Source of the DNA: Faecalibacterium sp. An121
GTDB lineage: Bacteria > Bacillota > Clostridia > Oscillospirales > Ruminococcaceae
Length of the DNA: 64,000 nucleotides
Assembly (NCBI RefSeq): GCF_002160915.1
Contig: NZ_NFLM01000005.1
Location: forward strand, 1 to 64,000
Direction of reading: 5' to 3'
Part shown: positions 63,071 to 64,000 of the stretch, piece by piece
Layout of the letters: every line of letters starts with the position of its first letter
Position numbering within the stretch: the stretch's first letter is position 1
Notes under the pieces: model-generated
Database searches by the model: none
Seen by the model: the letters and a program-made list of their open reading frames with translations, nothing else
Told to the model about the DNA's origin: nothing
Made by a program: the position numbers and the translations under genes

Positions 63071-63797
63071 ATTTTGGCAGCTGGGCCTGGCGGCGCTGGC
63101 CGTCTGCTTCCTGGCGCCCTGCGTCCTGTTGGTCCTGCCGCTGGCGGGACAGCCGCCGGAAACGCTCTGGCAGGCGGTTTCCGCGCCGGACTATCTGCGC
63201 GCCTACCGCAATACGCTGCTGCTGGCGCTGGGCGGCGTTCTGGTCCAGACGGGCGTGGCCCTGCCCGCCGGCTGCTTTCTCGCCAGGCTGGCGCCCGGAC
63301 GGGTCCGGCAGGTATGCCTGGCGCTCTGCCTGCTGCTCATGCTGCTGCCCCAACAGGCCCTTATGCTGCCCCAGTATCTGCTGCTGCAAACGTTTGGCCT
63401 GCTGGATACCCTGGCCGGCCTGTTGCTCATGACCGCCTTTCAGCCTTGGATGGTGCTGCTGTTCTGGTTCGGCACCAGCCGCATCGACCGGGAACTTTTC
63501 GATGCGGCCGCCTGTGACGGCGCGGCGGGCCTCTCCTTCTGCCGCCGGATCTACCTGCCGCTGATGGCTCCCTATCTGGCAGCCGCGGCGCTGCTGTCCA
63601 TGGCGGAAAGCTGGAATCTGCTGGAGCAGCCCATGATCTTCCTGCAGCAGCGGGCAAACGATCCGCTGTCCATCCTTTTCTCCCGGCTGCCCGGGGCCAG
63701 CCCGGCCCAAAAACTCTTTGCCGGGGTGCTGTTTGCCCTGCCCCTGGTCATCCTGTTTGGATTGGTCGCCCGCAGCAGCCGTCCGCCCCGTGCATAA
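63057..63797 (+). CDS. ABC sugar permease (MalG-like)
   Basis: 246 residues, short for MalG (about 275). Six membrane segments; the EAA loop is ELFDAAACDGAAGLSFCRRIYLPLM. ATG at 63057 has GGGAGGA upstream and overlaps the MalF-like gene. No ATPase is linked, so a shared MsmX/MsmK-type ATPase encoded elsewhere is expected. Confidence 0.88.
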   Translation: MRTNRFWQLGLAALAVCFLAPCVLLVLPLAGQPPETLWQAVSAPDYLRAYRNTLLLALGGVLVQTGVALPAGCFLARLAPGRVRQVCLALCLLLMLLPQQALMLPQYLLLQTFGLLDTLAGLLLMTAFQPWMVLLFWFGTSRIDRELFDAAACDGAAGLSFCRRIYLPLMAPYLAAAALLSMAESWNLLEQPMIFLQQRANDPLSILFSRLPGASPAQKLFAGVLFALPLVILFGLVARSSRPPRA

Positions 63798-63872
63798 GCC
63801 CGCCGGGTCTGCGCAAAATATACGTTTTGTATAATACATAGTATCCATTACGCACCGGCTGTGCCGGGCACG

Positions 63873-63901
63873 TTGCATCCCCCTGCGGCCTGTGATACAA
63901 T
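63873..63901 (+). promoter_or_regulatory. promoter of the gene at the right window edge
   Basis: TTGCAT (63873-63878) and TACAAT (63896-63901), 17-nt spacer, about 82 nt upstream of the next ATG. Confidence 0.7.
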
Positions 63902-63982
63902 AACAGCGTATGCGGCCCCAGGCCGCCGCTGAATTTCCGGGCCGGCCTCTGCCGCCCTGCAAGCACAAGGAGCAATCAAACT

Positions 63983-64000
63983 ATGTGGATCGAACTGAAC
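63983..64000 (+). CDS. start of a further gene, cut by window
   Basis: ATG with AAGGAG 9 nt upstream and a good promoter opens MWIELN and runs off the window. Nothing can be said about function. Confidence 0.55.

Overview
The window is high-GC DNA from a Clostridia-type gut bacterium, most likely the Faecalibacterium / Gemmiger / Subdoligranulum branch of the Oscillospiraceae. This is inferred from Firmicutes-style AGGAGG ribosome binding sites, TTGACA/TATAAT promoters, IreB, BglG-controlled PTS genes, ECF and Dpp-type transporters, and a beta-mannan locus laid out like the one described in Faecalibacterium prausnitzii. No rRNA gene or CRISPR array is visible. There is one tRNA gene, tRNA-Val(GAC).

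Layout: (1) 0-3.3 kb, minus strand: a cell-envelope cluster (TPM/YgcG-like, LemA-like, TelA-like, XpaC-like). (2) 3.4-8.2 kb, minus strand: a tightly coupled housekeeping operon (YbaK, RNase Z, CCA-adding enzyme, TcdA, HAD phosphatase, uracil/hypoxanthine-DNA glycosylase). (3) 8.3-18.6 kb: two MATE exporters, a cytidylate-kinase-like protein, an ECF S component, a LysR regulator with a divergent hydrolase pair, a flavin reductase, a tRNA-dihydrouridine synthase, IreB, AcpS and MazF.

(4) 18.6-23.2 kb is the most interesting unit. A 71-residue peptide made of four ACGTACGAGDKKPT repeats is followed by a radical SAM/SPASM enzyme, a nitroreductase, a flavin-binding/ferredoxin fusion, a zinc macrodomain (ADP-ribosyl hydrolase family) and a SirTM-class ADP-ribosylating sirtuin. 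The genes from the radical SAM enzyme onward overlap or nearly abut. The promoter is preceded by two GTTACC-N4-GGTAAC dyads. This physically joins a ribosomally made, modified-peptide pathway to reversible protein ADP-ribosylation.

(5) 23.2-33 kb: a beta-mannan utilisation locus (phosphohexomutase, CE2 esterase, LacI regulator, sugar-binding protein, permeases, two GH130 phosphorylases, epimerase, GH36, CE17, DUF624, GH113). Its regulator, operators and terminator look intact, but almost every catabolic gene carries a nonsense codon, a truncation or a large internal deletion. (6) 33-42 kb, minus strand: an oligopeptide ABC operon with two M20 peptidases. (7) 42.15-49.76 kb: a 7.6 kb mobilisable element bounded by 20-bp inverted ends, with a large serine recombinase, a MobV relaxase, a matching pMV158-like oriT, a RepA-like protein, an XRE regulator and a Mef-like efflux pump behind an attenuator-like leader. 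(8) 49.9-55.3 kb: an AEC transporter and a beta-glucoside PTS / 6-phospho-beta-glucosidase / BglG operon with a RAT-terminator leader. (9) 55.4-59.1 kb: tRNA-Val, GNAT, MurC, CoaBC. (10) 59.2-64 kb: an exported hydrolase and a sugar ABC system lacking its own ATPase.

Family assignments come from motifs and overall resemblance read by eye; no database search was possible. Promoters, operators and hairpins were found by inspection.
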